A DNA stretch of 64,000 bases, taken from NCBI GenBank assembly GCA_027489335.1, contig JAIXZX010000012.1:248001-312000 (forward strand), in the 5' to 3' direction. A model generated the notes under the pieces. It had not been told where the DNA came from and made no database searches. It worked only from the letters and a program-made list of their open reading frames with translations. Below, one piece after another: positions 49,855 through 60,537 of the stretch (its first letter is position 1; every line of letters starts with the position of its first letter). The position numbers and the translations under genes were made by a program. The DNA comes from Caulobacteraceae bacterium. GTDB lineage: Bacteria; Pseudomonadota; Alphaproteobacteria; Caulobacterales; Caulobacteraceae.

Positions 49855-51309
49855 TCAGCTGTGGATGGCTTCCCCGTGCTGGGAAAGGTCCAGACCTTCG
49901 ACTTCCTCTTCCTCCGACGCCCGCAGTCCGACCGTGAACTTGCAGATCATCAGGATGATGAAGGTGACGACGGCCGACCAGGCGATGGTGGCGATGATGC
50001 CATAGCCCTGGGTGATCACGCTGGCGCCTTCGCCGAGGCCGTTGATGGCCGGGTCGGCCAGGGCGCCGGTGAGCAGGGCGCCGGCGATGCCCGCGATCCC
50101 GTGCACGCCGAAGGCGTCGAGGCTGTCGTCGTACTTCAGCAGCTTCTTCAGCCACACCGCGCCCACATAGGCCGCCGCGCCGCCGACGATGCCGATGATC
50201 AGCGCGCCTTGCGGGTTGACGAAGCCAGCGGCCGGGGTGACGGCCACGAGGCCGGCGATGGCGCCCGAGGCCAGACCCAGCATGCCGGGCTTCTTGCGCT
50301 CGACCCACTCGATGATCATCCAGGTCAGGGCCGCGCCAGCGGCGGCGACTTGGGTGTTCATCATGGCCGCGGCGGCGAGGCCGTCAGCAGCCCACTCCGA
50401 GCCGGCGTTGAAGCCGAACCAGCCCACCCACAGAAGGCTCGCGCCGATCATGGTGTAGACGAGGTTGTTGGGGGCCATGTTGTCGACGCCGTAGCCCTTG
50501 CGCTTGCCCAGAACGATGGCGCAGACCAGACCGGCGACGCCGGCGTTGATGTGCACCACGGTGCCGCCAGCGAAGTCGAGCACGCCCGCGCCGCCGAGGA
50601 AGCCGCCGCCCCAGACCCAATGGCAGACCGGGGCGTAGACGAAGATCGACCACAGACCCATGAACAGCAGCATGGCCGAGAACTTCATCCGCTCGGCGAA
50701 CGCGCCGGCGATCAGGGCCGGGGTGATGATGGCGAAGGTCAGCTGGAACATGATCCAGAGGAACTCCGGCAGGCCCGAGGTCAGGGCGTGGGCCGTCTCG
50801 ACCGTCACGCCGCCCAGGAACACGGCGTCGAAGCTGCCGATATAGGCGTTGAGACCTTCATCGGCGTTGGTGCCGAAGGCGAGGCTGTAGCCGACCGCCA
50901 TCCAGAGGACCGTCACCAGGGCGGTGATGGCGAAGCTGGTCGCCACGGTGTTGATGACGTTCTTATGCCGCACCATGCCGCCATAGAAGAGGGCCAGGCC
51001 CGGAATGGTCATCAGCAGGACCAGGCAGGTGGACACCAGAATCCAGCCCGTCGAGGCTTCGTTCAGTTCCAGGGGCACCTGGTGGGCGTAGAGGTTGGTC
51101 GGCGCGGCCTCCTCGGCGGCGGCCTCTTCAACCGGGGCCTCCTCGACCGGTGCGGCTTCCGCGACAGGCGCAGCCTCTTCGGCGGGAGCTTCGACGGCGG
51201 CCTCAGCCGGCGGCGGAGCCTCTTGCGCCCAGGCCGAGGCGACAGGCGCCCCGACAATTGCGGCGGCGAGCATCAGGCCCGCCAGCCCCTTGAATTTCAA
51301 CGACATCAT
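49855..51309 (-). CDS. amtB: Ammonium transporter AmtB with acidic N-terminal extension
   Basis: 484-residue ammonium channel of the inner membrane. Eleven hydrophobic segments follow a signal sequence (about residues 1-28); Amt motifs are FYGGMVRHKN, DFAGGTVVHINAGVAGL (with the twin-His region), and FGVHGIAGIAGALLTG (second pore His). Between the signal peptide and the first pore helix lies a 45-residue Ala/Pro/Glu tract (about residues 29-73), unusual for Amt proteins. ATG at 51309 follows a GGGG site. It lies 34 bases downstream of glnK; GlnK binds and blocks AmtB when nitrogen is plentiful. Confidence 0.94.
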   Translation of the reverse strand: MMSLKFKGLAGLMLAAAIVGAPVASAWAQEAPPPAEAAVEAPAEEAAPVAEAAPVEEAPVEEAAAEEAAPTNLYAHQVPLELNEASTGWILVSTCLVLLMTIPGLALFYGGMVRHKNVINTVATSFAITALVTVLWMAVGYSLAFGTNADEGLNAYIGSFDAVFLGGVTVETAHALTSGLPEFLWIMFQLTFAIITPALIAGAFAERMKFSAMLLFMGLWSIFVYAPVCHWVWGGGFLGGAGVLDFAGGTVVHINAGVAGLVCAIVLGKRKGYGVDNMAPNNLVYTMIGASLLWVGWFGFNAGSEWAADGLAAAAMMNTQVAAAGAALTWMIIEWVERKKPGMLGLASGAIAGLVAVTPAAGFVNPQGALIIGIVGGAAAYVGAVWLKKLLKYDDSLDAFGVHGIAGIAGALLTGALADPAINGLGEGASVITQGYGIIATIAWSAVVTFIILMICKFTVGLRASEEEEVEGLDLSQHGEAIHS

Positions 51310-51343
51310 TGTGGCTATCCCCTTGTCCCGTTCAGTTGCGCCC

Positions 51344-52061
<718 letters not shown>

Positions 52062-52886
52062 ATGCGTCTGACCCGCCTTATGTCCGCCACCGCCATCGCC
52101 GCCCTCGTGGCCGGCGCCGCTCACGCCCAGACCGCTGACCCTGCGCCTTCCACGCCGTCGGCCGGGGTCCCCGCCGCCCAGGCGGGCGCCGAGGCGCGCA
52201 CGGGCGCACAGGTGTCGCCGGCTGGCGATATCGTCGAGACGGTTCAGGCGTCGGGCCAGTTCACGACCCTGATCAAGGCCCTTGAGGCGACCAACCTCGT
52301 GCAGCTGCTGAAGACGACCCCGAATCTCACGGTCTTCGCCCCGACCGACGCGGCGTTCTCCGCTCTGCCCGCCGGCGAACTCGACCGGCTGATGGCCGAG
52401 GAGAACAGGGCCGAACTGCAGAAGCTGCTCACCTATCACGTGGTCAACGCCCGGCTTGACGGCGCCAAGATCGACAACTCGCGGGGCCCGGTGCCCACCG
52501 TGGCCGGTGACGCGATCCAGGTGGATGGCGTCGAGGAGACCTGGATGATCGGCGAGGCCCGCATCACCCAGGCTGACATCAACGCCGACAACGGCGTGAT
52601 CCACGTGGTCGACAAGGTGCTAATGCCAGGCGGCATGCCTGCAGCTGGCGCCTCGGCGGCGGCTGGCTCCGACGCTTCCGACGCCATGGCCGCTCCGGCT
52701 CAGGCTGAGTCGGGGGCGACGACCGAAGCGTCGCCAGAGATGGCCCCCACGGGCGCGGACAGCGACACCTCCGCCCGCGTGTCGGCCACCCAGATGCAAC
52801 CCATTCCGGACACTCCGGAAAACCGCGCCGCCTATGGCGCGCCGCTTTCCAACGCCGGTAAACGCACCGACGCTGAAGGCAACTAA
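52062..52886 (+). CDS. Secreted fasciclin (FAS1) domain protein
   Basis: 274-residue exported protein. Sec signal to about residue 22 (GAAHA-QT). A FAS1 domain occupies about residues 50-195: DIVETVQASGQFTTLIKALE, TVFAPTDAAFSALP, LLTYHVV and NGVIHVVDKVLMP are the conserved FAS1 segments. Bacterial FAS1 proteins mediate adhesion or surface attachment. An Ala/Ser/Pro-rich linker leads to a 28-residue C-terminal tail (247-274) that matches the tail of the next gene. Start ATG 52062 has a GAGAGG site. Followed after 57 bases by the second tail-bearing gene. Confidence 0.88.
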   Translation: MRLTRLMSATAIAALVAGAAHAQTADPAPSTPSAGVPAAQAGAEARTGAQVSPAGDIVETVQASGQFTTLIKALEATNLVQLLKTTPNLTVFAPTDAAFSALPAGELDRLMAEENRAELQKLLTYHVVNARLDGAKIDNSRGPVPTVAGDAIQVDGVEETWMIGEARITQADINADNGVIHVVDKVLMPGGMPAAGASAAAGSDASDAMAAPAQAESGATTEASPEMAPTGADSDTSARVSATQMQPIPDTPENRAAYGAPLSNAGKRTDAEGN

Positions 52887-52943
52887 GCCGATGGCAGGGC
52901 GCTGGGGGGACCTGCGGTACGACCAAACCCAAGGAAACCAGCA

Positions 52944-53462
52944 ATGAACCTCAAGCTTGTTCTTTCGACCTCGGCGGCCGCCCTTCTCATGGCGTCCGCC
53001 GCCCACGCCCAGACCGCCTCGGGCGGCATGACCAGCGATATGTCCGGTCAGGCTGCAGGCGCCGTCAGCGGCCCAGCCGATCATACCCGGTCCAGCACCG
53101 GCCTGCCGTCGGTCGACTCCACCCGTCCCACGGGCGCCGACGCCGGTCGCACCAACATGCCGGGGGGCCAGGTCACGGGCTCCACCGCCATGGAGGATGA
53201 CGCAGTCAACGCGCAGGGCGCCATGCAAAGCAGCGCCTCCATGAACAGCGACATGTCGGCCGATACCGGCATGAGCGCGAGCGGACAGGGCCAGATGACT
53301 ACCCAGGCCCAGTCGGCCGGCTCCATGGGGGCCATGGCCTCCAGCACGACCGGCGCCCAGGTGATGACCAACGGTCCGATCCCGGACACGGCGGAAAACC
53401 GGGCCAAGTATGGCGAGCCCCAGTCGCGGGCTGGCAAGATGACTGAGCCCGCCGGCAACTGA
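52944..53462 (+). CDS. Secreted Met/Ser/Gly-rich protein with shared C-terminal tail
   Basis: 172-residue exported protein that I cannot assign to a family. Signal peptide to about residue 22 (ASAAHA-QT, almost the same cleavage region as the fasciclin protein). The mature part is low in order: Met, Ser, Gly, Ala, Gln and Thr dominate, with repeats of the MSxDMSx type. The final 28 residues (145-172) match the fasciclin protein's tail: 19 of 28 positions are identical, including PIPDT, ENRA, YG, AGK and terminal GN. No known sorting signal fits this tail. A strong terminator follows. Confidence 0.75.
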   Translation: MNLKLVLSTSAAALLMASAAHAQTASGGMTSDMSGQAAGAVSGPADHTRSSTGLPSVDSTRPTGADAGRTNMPGGQVTGSTAMEDDAVNAQGAMQSSASMNSDMSADTGMSASGQGQMTTQAQSAGSMGAMASSTTGAQVMTNGPIPDTAENRAKYGEPQSRAGKMTEPAGN

Positions 53463-53487
53463 TCTTCGCCGCGCGCTTGATGCACAG

Positions 53488-53520
53488 GTCGGCGGGCCCT
53501 ATGGTCCGCCGACTTTTTTT
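53488..53520 (+). terminator. Rho-independent terminator after the tail-bearing gene pair
   Basis: GTCGGCGGGCC and GGTCCGCCGAC form an 11-bp stem (one G-U) with loop CTAT, followed by a run of seven Ts. It ends 20 bases before the glyQ ATG, so glyQ must have its promoter overlapping or inside this region. Confidence 0.88.
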
Positions 53521-53540
53521 GCGCCTGCAAATCAGCCCAG

Positions 53541-54443
53541 ATGTCCTCAGAAAAACCGCTCTCGTTTCAGGGCCTGATCCTGAAACTCCATGACTATTGG
53601 AGCCGCCAGGGTTGCGTGATCCTGCAGCCGCACGACGTCGAGGTGGGAGCGGGCACGCTTCACCCGGCCACGGTGCTGCGCGCGCTCGGCCCCAAGCCTT
53701 GGCGGGCGGCCTATGTGCAGCCCTCCCGCCGCCCGGCGGACGGCCGCTATGGGGAGAATCCCAACCGGCTGCAGCACTACTATCAGTATCAGGTGATCCT
53801 GAAGCCGAACCCGGACGACCTGCAGGATCTCTACCTGGGCAGCCTGGAGGCCATCGGCCTCGACACCCGCCTGCACGACATCCGTTTCGTCGAGGACGAC
53901 TGGGAGAATCCCACCGTGGGCGCCTGGGGTCTGGGCTGGGAAGTCTGGTGCGATGGTATGGAGGTCACCCAGTACACCTACTTCCAGCAGGTGGGGGGCG
54001 TGGACGTCTGGCCGGTGGCCGGCGAGCTCACCTACGGGCTGGAGCGGCTGGCCATGTATCTGCAGGGCGTCGACCATTTCACCGATCTGGCCTTCAATGA
54101 TCCGGACGGACCTGCGCCCATGACCTATGGCGAGGTGTTCCTGGAGAATGAGCGCCAGCAGTCGACGGCCAATTTCGACGGCTATGACGTGGCCACCCTC
54201 AAGCGCCAGTTCGAGGACATGGAGATCCAGGTCCCGCGCCTGCTGGCGATGAAGGGGCCGCAGGGCCAGGCCATCGTCCTGCCGGCCTATGACCACGTGC
54301 TCAAGGCCAGCCACCTGTTCAACCTGATGGACGCCCGCGGCGCCATCGCGGTGGCCGAGCGCCAGAGTTATATCGGCCGCATCCGCGACCTGACCAAGAT
54401 GTGCGCCGAGGCCTGGGTGGCCAATGAAGGGGGCAACGCCTAA
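53541..54443 (+). CDS. glyQ: Glycyl-tRNA synthetase alpha subunit
   Basis: 300-residue class II catalytic subunit of the bacterial alpha2beta2 GlyRS. It begins with the signature [20 protein letters not shown] and has class II motif 2 ([22 protein letters not shown]) and motif 3-like [12 protein letters not shown] regions. The usual length is about 300. It is followed by glyS after 3 bases. Confidence 0.97.
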   Translation: MSSEKPLSFQGLILKLHDYWSRQGCVILQPHDVEVGAGTLHPATVLRALGPKPWRAAYVQPSRRPADGRYGENPNRLQHYYQYQVILKPNPDDLQDLYLGSLEAIGLDTRLHDIRFVEDDWENPTVGAWGLGWEVWCDGMEVTQYTYFQQVGGVDVWPVAGELTYGLERLAMYLQGVDHFTDLAFNDPDGPAPMTYGEVFLENERQQSTANFDGYDVATLKRQFEDMEIQVPRLLAMKGPQGQAIVLPAYDHVLKASHLFNLMDARGAIAVAERQSYIGRIRDLTKMCAEAWVANEGGNA

Positions 54444-54446
54444 GTC

Positions 54447-56447
54447 ATGCCCCAACTCCTTCTTGAACTCTTCTCCGAAGAGATTCCTGCGCGCATGCAG
54501 GTTCAGGCCGCCCGCGACCTGGAGCGGATGGCCCGCGAGCGCCTGGCCGAGCAGGGCTTCCTGCCCGAGGCCATGACCGCCTTTGCTGGCCCCCGTCGCC
54601 TGACCCTGGTGATCGAGGGCCTGCCCGAAGCCCAGGCCGATCGCACCGAAGAGCGCAAAGGCCCCCGGGTCGGCTCGCCGGAAAAGGCCATGGAGGGCTT
54701 CCTGCGGTCCACCGGCCTGACGATGGACCAGCTGGTCGAGCAGGACGGGGTCTGGTTCGCCAGGATCGAACGCAAGGGGCGGCCGACGCCGGAGATCGTC
54801 GCCGAGATGGTCGAGGCCATCGTGCGGAGCTTCCCCTGGCCCAAGTCCATGACCTGGGGGCGGGGGACCCTGCGCTGGGTCCGGCCGCTGAAGCGGATCG
54901 TCTGCCTGTTCGACGGGACGGTCGTGCCGGTCTCCATCGACGGGATCGAGAGCGGCGACGTCACCGAGGGCCATCGCTTCATGGGCAAGGCCCAGCCCTT
55001 TCGCGTGAAGGACTTCGACACCTATCGCGACGGCCTGGCGGCCCACTTCGTGGTGCTGGATGTCGAAGAGCGCAAGGCGCGCATCCTCGACGCCGCCCGC
55101 ACCCTCTGCTTCGCCCGCAATCTGGAGCTCGTGGAGGACGAGGGTCTGCTGAACGAAGTCGCGGGCCTCGCCGAATGGCCGACGCCCGTGCTCGGCGACA
55201 TGGACCCGGACTTCCTCGACCTGCCGCCGGAGGTGATCCGCACCTCCATGCGCACGCACCAGAAGTATTTCGCCGTGCGCGACCCGGCGACCGGAGGGCT
55301 CGCGCCCCACTTCATCACCGTGGCCAATATCCAGGCCGCCGATGGCGGCGCAGCCATCGCCGCGGGCAACGCCAAGGTGCTGTCGGCCCGCCTGTCGGAC
55401 GCCCGCTTCTTCTGGGACGAGGACCGCAAGCTGCGGCTGGAAGACCGGCTGGAGAAGCTGGAGGGCGTCACCTTCCACGCCAAGCTGGGCACCATGTCCG
55501 ACCGGGTGGCCCGCATCACCGACCTCGCCCGTAGCCTCGCCCCCCGGGTCGGCGCCGACCCCGACGCCGCGGCCCAGGCGGCCCGCCTGGCCAAGGCCGA
55601 CCTGGTCACCGGCATGGTCGGGGAGTTTCCTGAGCTGCAGGGCCTGATGGGCGGCTACTACGCCCAGGCCGAGGGGCTGCCGGCCGATGTGGCCGCCGCA
55701 ATTCGCGACCACTACAAGCCGCAGGGCCCCAGCGACGCCGTGCCGGCCGGACCCGTGGGCGCCGCGCTCGCCCTGGCCGACAAGCTCGACAGCCTAACGG
55801 GCTTCTTCGGCATCGACGAAAAGCCGACCGGCTCGCGCGATCCCTACGCGCTGCGGCGCTCAGCGCTGGGCGTCATCCGGATCGTGCTGGAAGGCGGCAT
55901 CCGCCTGCCCTTGCGAGAGCTCGCTGGCGACGACCTGGTGGCCTTTTTCGCCGACCGCCTGAAGGTCCTGCTGCGTGACCAGGGCAAGCGGCATGATCTG
56001 GTGGACGCGGTCTTCGCCCTCGGCGACGACGACCTCGTGCGGATCGTCGCCCGGGTCGAGGCCCTGGACGGCTTCCTGACCACCGAGGATGGAACCAACC
56101 TGCTGGCCGGCTACAAGCGGGCGACCAATATCCTCAAGGCCGAGGAAAAGAAGGGCGCCATGCCTTCTGGCCCTGCGGTGGCCATGGCGGGTGCGCCCGC
56201 GGCGGAGCTTGCCCTGGTGCAGGCTCTGGCCGGGGTGGAGCCGCAGGTGGCCCAGGCCCTGGCGGCCGAGGACTTCGTGGCCGCCATGCAGGCCCTGTCT
56301 GGGCTGCGCGGTCCTGTGGACGCCTTTTTCGAGCAAGTGCTGGTGAATGCTGAAGACCCCGCAGAACGGGACAACCGCCTGCGGCTTCTGAGCCAGGTCC
56401 GCGACGCCATGGGGCGCGTGGCGGACTTCAGCCAAGTGACGGGATGA
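54447..56447 (+). CDS. glyS: Glycyl-tRNA synthetase beta subunit
   Basis: 666-residue beta subunit that binds tRNA-Gly; starts [17 protein letters not shown], the family's N-terminal hallmark. HD-like and anticodon-binding regions follow (GITEFRG positions are seen as [14 protein letters not shown] near 267-280). A little shorter than E. coli GlyS (689). Its stop overlaps the start of ppdK by four bases (ATGA). Confidence 0.95.
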   Translation: MPQLLLELFSEEIPARMQVQAARDLERMARERLAEQGFLPEAMTAFAGPRRLTLVIEGLPEAQADRTEERKGPRVGSPEKAMEGFLRSTGLTMDQLVEQDGVWFARIERKGRPTPEIVAEMVEAIVRSFPWPKSMTWGRGTLRWVRPLKRIVCLFDGTVVPVSIDGIESGDVTEGHRFMGKAQPFRVKDFDTYRDGLAAHFVVLDVEERKARILDAARTLCFARNLELVEDEGLLNEVAGLAEWPTPVLGDMDPDFLDLPPEVIRTSMRTHQKYFAVRDPATGGLAPHFITVANIQAADGGAAIAAGNAKVLSARLSDARFFWDEDRKLRLEDRLEKLEGVTFHAKLGTMSDRVARITDLARSLAPRVGADPDAAAQAARLAKADLVTGMVGEFPELQGLMGGYYAQAEGLPADVAAAIRDHYKPQGPSDAVPAGPVGAALALADKLDSLTGFFGIDEKPTGSRDPYALRRSALGVIRIVLEGGIRLPLRELAGDDLVAFFADRLKVLLRDQGKRHDLVDAVFALGDDDLVRIVARVEALDGFLTTEDGTNLLAGYKRATNILKAEEKKGAMPSGPAVAMAGAPAAELALVQALAGVEPQVAQALAAEDFVAAMQALSGLRGPVDAFFEQVLVNAEDPAERDNRLRLLSQVRDAMGRVADFSQVTG

Positions 56448-59146
56448 GTGGGACGATGACGAGCCTGACCAAGACGCGCTGGGTCTACGCCTTCGGTGGC
56501 GGCGCGGCCGACGGGGACTCCTCGATGAAGAACCTGCTGGGGGGCAAGGGCGCCAACCTGGCCGAGATGTCGTCCCTGGGCCTGCCGGTGCCGCCTGGCT
56601 TCACCATCACCACCGAGTGCTGCACCCACTATTACGCCAATGAGCAGCGCTATCCCGACGAGATGAAGGCGCAGGTCACCGAGGCGCTGGGTCGGGTCGA
56701 GCAGCTGACCGGAAAGCGCTTCGGCGACGCCGCCAACCCCTTGCTGGTGTCCGTGCGCTCCGGCGCCCGGGCTTCGATGCCGGGCATGATGGACACGGTG
56801 CTGAACCTGGGCCTGAACGACCAGACCGTCGAGGGCCTGGCCAAGCTGTCGGGGGATCGCCGGTTCGCCTTCGATTCCTATCGCCGCTTCATCCAGATGT
56901 ACTCGAACGTGGTCCTCGACCTGGATCACCACATGTTCGAGGAGATCCTCGACGAGCATAAGGAACGTCTCGACGTCACCGTCGACACCGCGCTCTCGGC
57001 CGAGGACTGGGAGAAGGTGGTCGCCGACTACAAGAAGGCCGTCGCCGCTGATCTCGGTTCGGAGTTCCCGCAGGATCCGCAGGAGCAGCTGTGGGGCGCG
57101 GTGGGCGCCGTCTTCGCCAGCTGGATGAACGACCGGGCCAAATTCTATCGCCGCATGCACGACATCCCCGAGAGCTGGGGCACGGCGGTGAACATCCAGT
57201 CGATGGTCTTCGGCAATATGGGCGAGACCTCGGCCACCGGCGTGGCCTTCACCCGCAACCCGTCCACCGGCGAAGCCCGTCTCTATGGGGAGTTCCTGAT
57301 CAACGCCCAGGGCGAGGACGTGGTGGCCGGCATCCGCACGCCCCAGGCCCTGACCAAGATCGCCCGCGAGGAGATGGGGGACAAGCAGCCCTCCATGGAG
57401 GAAGCCCTCCCGGCGGTCTTCGAACAGTTCAAGGCCGCCGTCGAGCGGCTGGAGAGCCACTATCGCGACATGCAGGACATCGAGTTCACGGTCGAACAGG
57501 GCCGGCTCTATATGCTGCAGACGCGCAACGGCAAGCGCACCGCCAAGGCCGCCCTCAAGATCGCCGTCGATCTGGCCGCCCAAGGCGTGATCACCCAGGA
57601 AGAGGCGATCATGCGGGTCGAGCCGGCCTCGCTGGACCAGCTGCTCCATCCCACCATCGATCCCGCCAGCGAGCGCGATGTGATCGCCCAGGGCCTCCCC
57701 GCCTCGCCCGGCGCGGCCACCGGCAAGATCGTCTTTGACGCCGACGAGGCCGAGCGCCTGGCCGCCATCCATGAGTCGGTGATCCTGGTCCGCGACGAGA
57801 CCAGCCCCGAAGACATTCACGGCATGCATGCGGCCAAGGCCATCCTGACCGCCCGCGGCGGCATGACCAGCCACGCCGCGGTGGTCGCACGGGGCATGGG
57901 GCGCCCCTGCGTCTCTGGCGCCGGCGAGGTTCAGATCCATGCCAAGGCCGGCGAGTTCCGCGTCCGTGGCCGGACCTTCAAGGCCGGCGAGATCATCACC
58001 GTCGACGGCTCCACCGGCGAGGTGCTGGCCGGGGCGGTGAAGATGATCGAGCCCGAGCTCACCGGCGACTTCGCCACCTTGATGGTCTGGGCCGACGCCC
58101 TGCGCCGGCTGAAGGTCCGGGCCAACGCCGAGACCCCCCTGGACGCGCGCACCGCCCGCCAGTTCGGGGCCGAGGGCATTGGTCTGTGCCGCACCGAGCA
58201 CATGTTCTTCGAGGAAGACCGCATCGCCGCCGTGCGCGAAATGATCCTGGCCTCGGACGAAAAGGGCCGCCGCACGGCCCTGGCCAAGATCCTGCCCATG
58301 CAGCGGGCCGACTTCGTCGAGCTGTTCACCATCATGGAGGGGTTGCCGGTCACCATCCGCCTGCTGGACCCGCCCCTGCACGAGTTCCTGCCCCACACCG
58401 AGGAGGACCTGAAGGCCCTGGCCAACAGCGCGGGCCTTGAGCTGGCGGTGCTGGAGCGGCGGGTGAAGGAGTTGCACGAGACCAATCCGATGCTCGGCCA
58501 CCGCGGCTGCCGCCTCGGCGTCTCCTATCCTGAAATCTATGAGATGCAGGTCCGGGCCATCTTCGAGGCCGCTTGCGAGATCGCCGAGAGCGGCAAGACC
58601 CCGCCGTGCCCGGAGATCATGCACCCCTTGGTGGCCAAGGGCGAAGAGATGAAGTTCCTGCGCCAGCTCACCGACCGGGTGGCCAAGCAGGTGCTGGCTG
58701 AGCGCAAGCTGGACTTCCCCTATCTGGTGGGCACGATGGTCGAGCTGCCCCGGGCGGCCATCCGCGCTGCCGACCTTGCGGAGAACGCAGAGTTCTTCTC
58801 CTTCGGCACCAACGACCTGACCCAGACCACCTTCGGCATCAGCCGCGACGACTCTGGGCGCTTCCTGGCGGCCTATATGGACAAGGGCATCTTCGAAAAG
58901 GACCCCTTTGTCAGCCTCGACCAGGAAGGCGTCGGCGACCTGATCCGCATCGCCACCGAACGCGGACGCGCCCAGCGGCCGGAGATCAAGCTCGGCATCT
59001 GTGGCGAACATGGGGGCGACCCGGCCTCCATCGACTTCTGCGAGCGGGTCGGCCTCGACTATGTGAGCTGCTCGCCCTACCGGGTGCCGATCGCCCGCCT
59101 GGCCGCGGCCCAGTCGGCCATCGGCGAGCGCGAGAAGGATCGGTAG
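56444..59146 (+). CDS. ppdK: Pyruvate, phosphate dikinase
   Basis: 900-residue PPDK, which interconverts pyruvate + ATP + Pi and PEP + AMP + PPi, an entry to gluconeogenesis. N-terminal ATP-grasp part ([21 protein letters not shown]), central phosphohistidine domain [15 protein letters not shown] (His477) and C-terminal PEP-binding barrel with [10 protein letters not shown] (catalytic Cys in the loop). The ATG at 56444 overlaps the glyS stop; an in-frame ATG at 56456 is also possible. A good terminator follows at 59154. Being coupled to glyS is unusual but is seen in some alphaproteobacteria. Confidence 0.96.
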   Translation: MSGTMTSLTKTRWVYAFGGGAADGDSSMKNLLGGKGANLAEMSSLGLPVPPGFTITTECCTHYYANEQRYPDEMKAQVTEALGRVEQLTGKRFGDAANPLLVSVRSGARASMPGMMDTVLNLGLNDQTVEGLAKLSGDRRFAFDSYRRFIQMYSNVVLDLDHHMFEEILDEHKERLDVTVDTALSAEDWEKVVADYKKAVAADLGSEFPQDPQEQLWGAVGAVFASWMNDRAKFYRRMHDIPESWGTAVNIQSMVFGNMGETSATGVAFTRNPSTGEARLYGEFLINAQGEDVVAGIRTPQALTKIAREEMGDKQPSMEEALPAVFEQFKAAVERLESHYRDMQDIEFTVEQGRLYMLQTRNGKRTAKAALKIAVDLAAQGVITQEEAIMRVEPASLDQLLHPTIDPASERDVIAQGLPASPGAATGKIVFDADEAERLAAIHESVILVRDETSPEDIHGMHAAKAILTARGGMTSHAAVVARGMGRPCVSGAGEVQIHAKAGEFRVRGRTFKAGEIITVDGSTGEVLAGAVKMIEPELTGDFATLMVWADALRRLKVRANAETPLDARTARQFGAEGIGLCRTEHMFFEEDRIAAVREMILASDEKGRRTALAKILPMQRADFVELFTIMEGLPVTIRLLDPPLHEFLPHTEEDLKALANSAGLELAVLERRVKELHETNPMLGHRGCRLGVSYPEIYEMQVRAIFEAACEIAESGKTPPCPEIMHPLVAKGEEMKFLRQLTDRVAKQVLAERKLDFPYLVGTMVELPRAAIRAADLAENAEFFSFGTNDLTQTTFGISRDDSGRFLAAYMDKGIFEKDPFVSLDQEGVGDLIRIATERGRAQRPEIKLGICGEHGGDPASIDFCERVGLDYVSCSPYRVPIARLAAAQSAIGEREKDR

Positions 59147-59153
59147 AATGACA

Positions 59154-59186
59154 AAGGCCCCGCCGGATCAACCGGCGGGGCCTTTT
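59154..59186 (+). terminator. Rho-independent terminator after ppdK
   Basis: AAGGCCCCGCCGG and CCGGCGGGGCCTT, a 13-bp perfect stem with loop ATCAA, followed by TT. The A-rich left flank makes it partly bidirectional, so it may also serve the converging fabH gene. Confidence 0.9.
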
Positions 59187-59209
59187 CTCTTCAGGGCCGC
59201 TGATCTGGC

Positions 59210-60331
59210 TCAGCGCTTGCGGACGAACACCGTGCCGGCCGAATAGCCGGCCCCGAACGAGCAGATCAGACCCAGTTCGCCGGCCGCGAATCCGTCATTG
59301 GCCTTGTGGAAGGCGATGATCGAGCCGGCCGAGGAGGTGTTGGCGTACTCATCCAGGATGATCACGTTCTCCTCCGGCGAGGGATCGCGGCCCAGCACCT
59401 TGCGGCCGATCATGTCGTTCATGTTGATATTGGCCTGATGCAGCCACATGCGCTTCAGCGCTGTGGGGTCGAGGCCCAGGTCGCCGGCGTGGTCGACGAT
59501 CATTTCCGAGACCATGGGCACCACCTCGCGGAAGACCTTGCGGCCCTCCTGAACGAAGAGCTTGTCCTTGGCGCCGACGCCTTCAGGGGCGGCCCGGTTC
59601 AGGAAGCCGAAATTGTTGCGGATGTTGTTGGAGAAGACCGTCTTTAGCCGCGTGCCGATGATGTCCCAGCCCTGGCCCGGCGTCGCGTCGTCGGCGGCCT
59701 CGACGATCACGGCGGTGGCCACATCACCGAAGATGAAGTGGCTGTCGCGGTCGCAGAAGTTCAGGTGGCCCGAGGTGATCTCGGGATTGACCATCAGCAC
59801 CGCCTTGGCCGACCCCGTGGCGATATAGTCCGCCGCGGTCTTGATGCCGAAGGTGGCCGAGGAGCAGGCGACATTCATGTCGAAGGCGAAGCCGTCGATG
59901 CCGAGCGCCTGCTGCACTTCGATGGCCATGGCCGGATAAGCCCGCTGCATGTTCGACGCCGCGCAGATCACCGCGCCGATCTCGCTGACCGGCTTGCCCC
60001 AGGCCTCGATGGCCTGGCGGGCGGCGGCCACGGCGATCTCGGCCAGGACCGAGATCTCCTCGTTGGACCGCTCAGGGATCACCGGACGCATGACGTCGGG
60101 ATCGATCAGGCCGGATTTGTCGATCACATAGCGCGACTTGATGCCCGACGCCTTTTCGATGAAGGGCTCCGAAGAGGGGGTCAGGGCCTCGACCTCGCCC
60201 GCGGCGATCGCATCGGCGTGGCGGGCGTTGAAACGCTCCACATAGGCGTTGAACGTGGCCACCAGCTCCGCATTGGTCAGCGTGTGGGGCGGGGTGTAGA
60301 GGCCGGTGGCGGCGATGACGGCGTGACGCAA
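59210..60331 (-). CDS. fabH: 3-oxoacyl-ACP synthase III
   Basis: 373-residue condensing enzyme that starts fatty-acid synthesis (FASII) or makes a related beta-ketoacyl product. Catalytic triad: Cys156 in MNVACSSATFG, His in MWLHQANINM and Asn in EYANTSSAGS. Longer than E. coli FabH (317), with an insert near residues 35-60. The start is the TTG at 60331, chosen because GGAGAA lies 6 bases before it and the strand RHAVIAATG begins the thiolase fold there; an ATG at 60388 would add a tail with no domain character. Divergent from an outer-membrane protein. Confidence 0.88.
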   Translation of the reverse strand: MRHAVIAATGLYTPPHTLTNAELVATFNAYVERFNARHADAIAAGEVEALTPSSEPFIEKASGIKSRYVIDKSGLIDPDVMRPVIPERSNEEISVLAEIAVAAARQAIEAWGKPVSEIGAVICAASNMQRAYPAMAIEVQQALGIDGFAFDMNVACSSATFGIKTAADYIATGSAKAVLMVNPEITSGHLNFCDRDSHFIFGDVATAVIVEAADDATPGQGWDIIGTRLKTVFSNNIRNNFGFLNRAAPEGVGAKDKLFVQEGRKVFREVVPMVSEMIVDHAGDLGLDPTALKRMWLHQANINMNDMIGRKVLGRDPSPEENVIILDEYANTSSAGSIIAFHKANDGFAAGELGLICSFGAGYSAGTVFVRKR

Positions 60332-60393
60332 GTTCGCTTCTCCGATGGCAGCCTCTTCCGGGCTTGCGGCCCTTAGATAGCACAGCATCGGAA

Positions 60394-60451
60394 AATTGCA
60401 GGGGAGGGGTGATGTGGCGGAATTATCACACGCTGTGGCCGCCCTGCAATT
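60394..60451. promoter_or_regulatory. Widely spaced inverted repeat in the fabH/OMP divergent gap
   Basis: AATTGCAGGG (60394-60403) and CCCTGCAATT (60442-60451) are perfect 10-bp arms 38 bases apart, with GTGAT and ATCAC as an inner pair. The length of 58 bases suits two half-sites bound by one looped or tetrameric regulator, or a stem in RNA. The site is between fabH (minus) and the outer-membrane barrel gene (plus). No adjacent regulator is present. Confidence 0.45.
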
Positions 60452-60537
60452 GTCTGCCTGCGGACAAGAAGCCGCCCTGATTGGGGGCGATTGAGGCCCG
60501 GTTCGAGGACACAGATCCTCAAGTCGGAGTACCTGTT

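Noticed and set aside
53547-55712. 721-codon minus-strand open frame across glyQ and glyS
   Set aside because: Antisense to two clearly identified synthetase subunits; composition is that of a GC-skew shadow.
56111-59011. 966-codon open frame on the minus strand across ppdK
   Set aside because: It is antisense to a full-length PPDK with all motifs. Long antisense frames are expected with very high GC at third positions, and the translated product is His/Asp/Gly-rich without domains.
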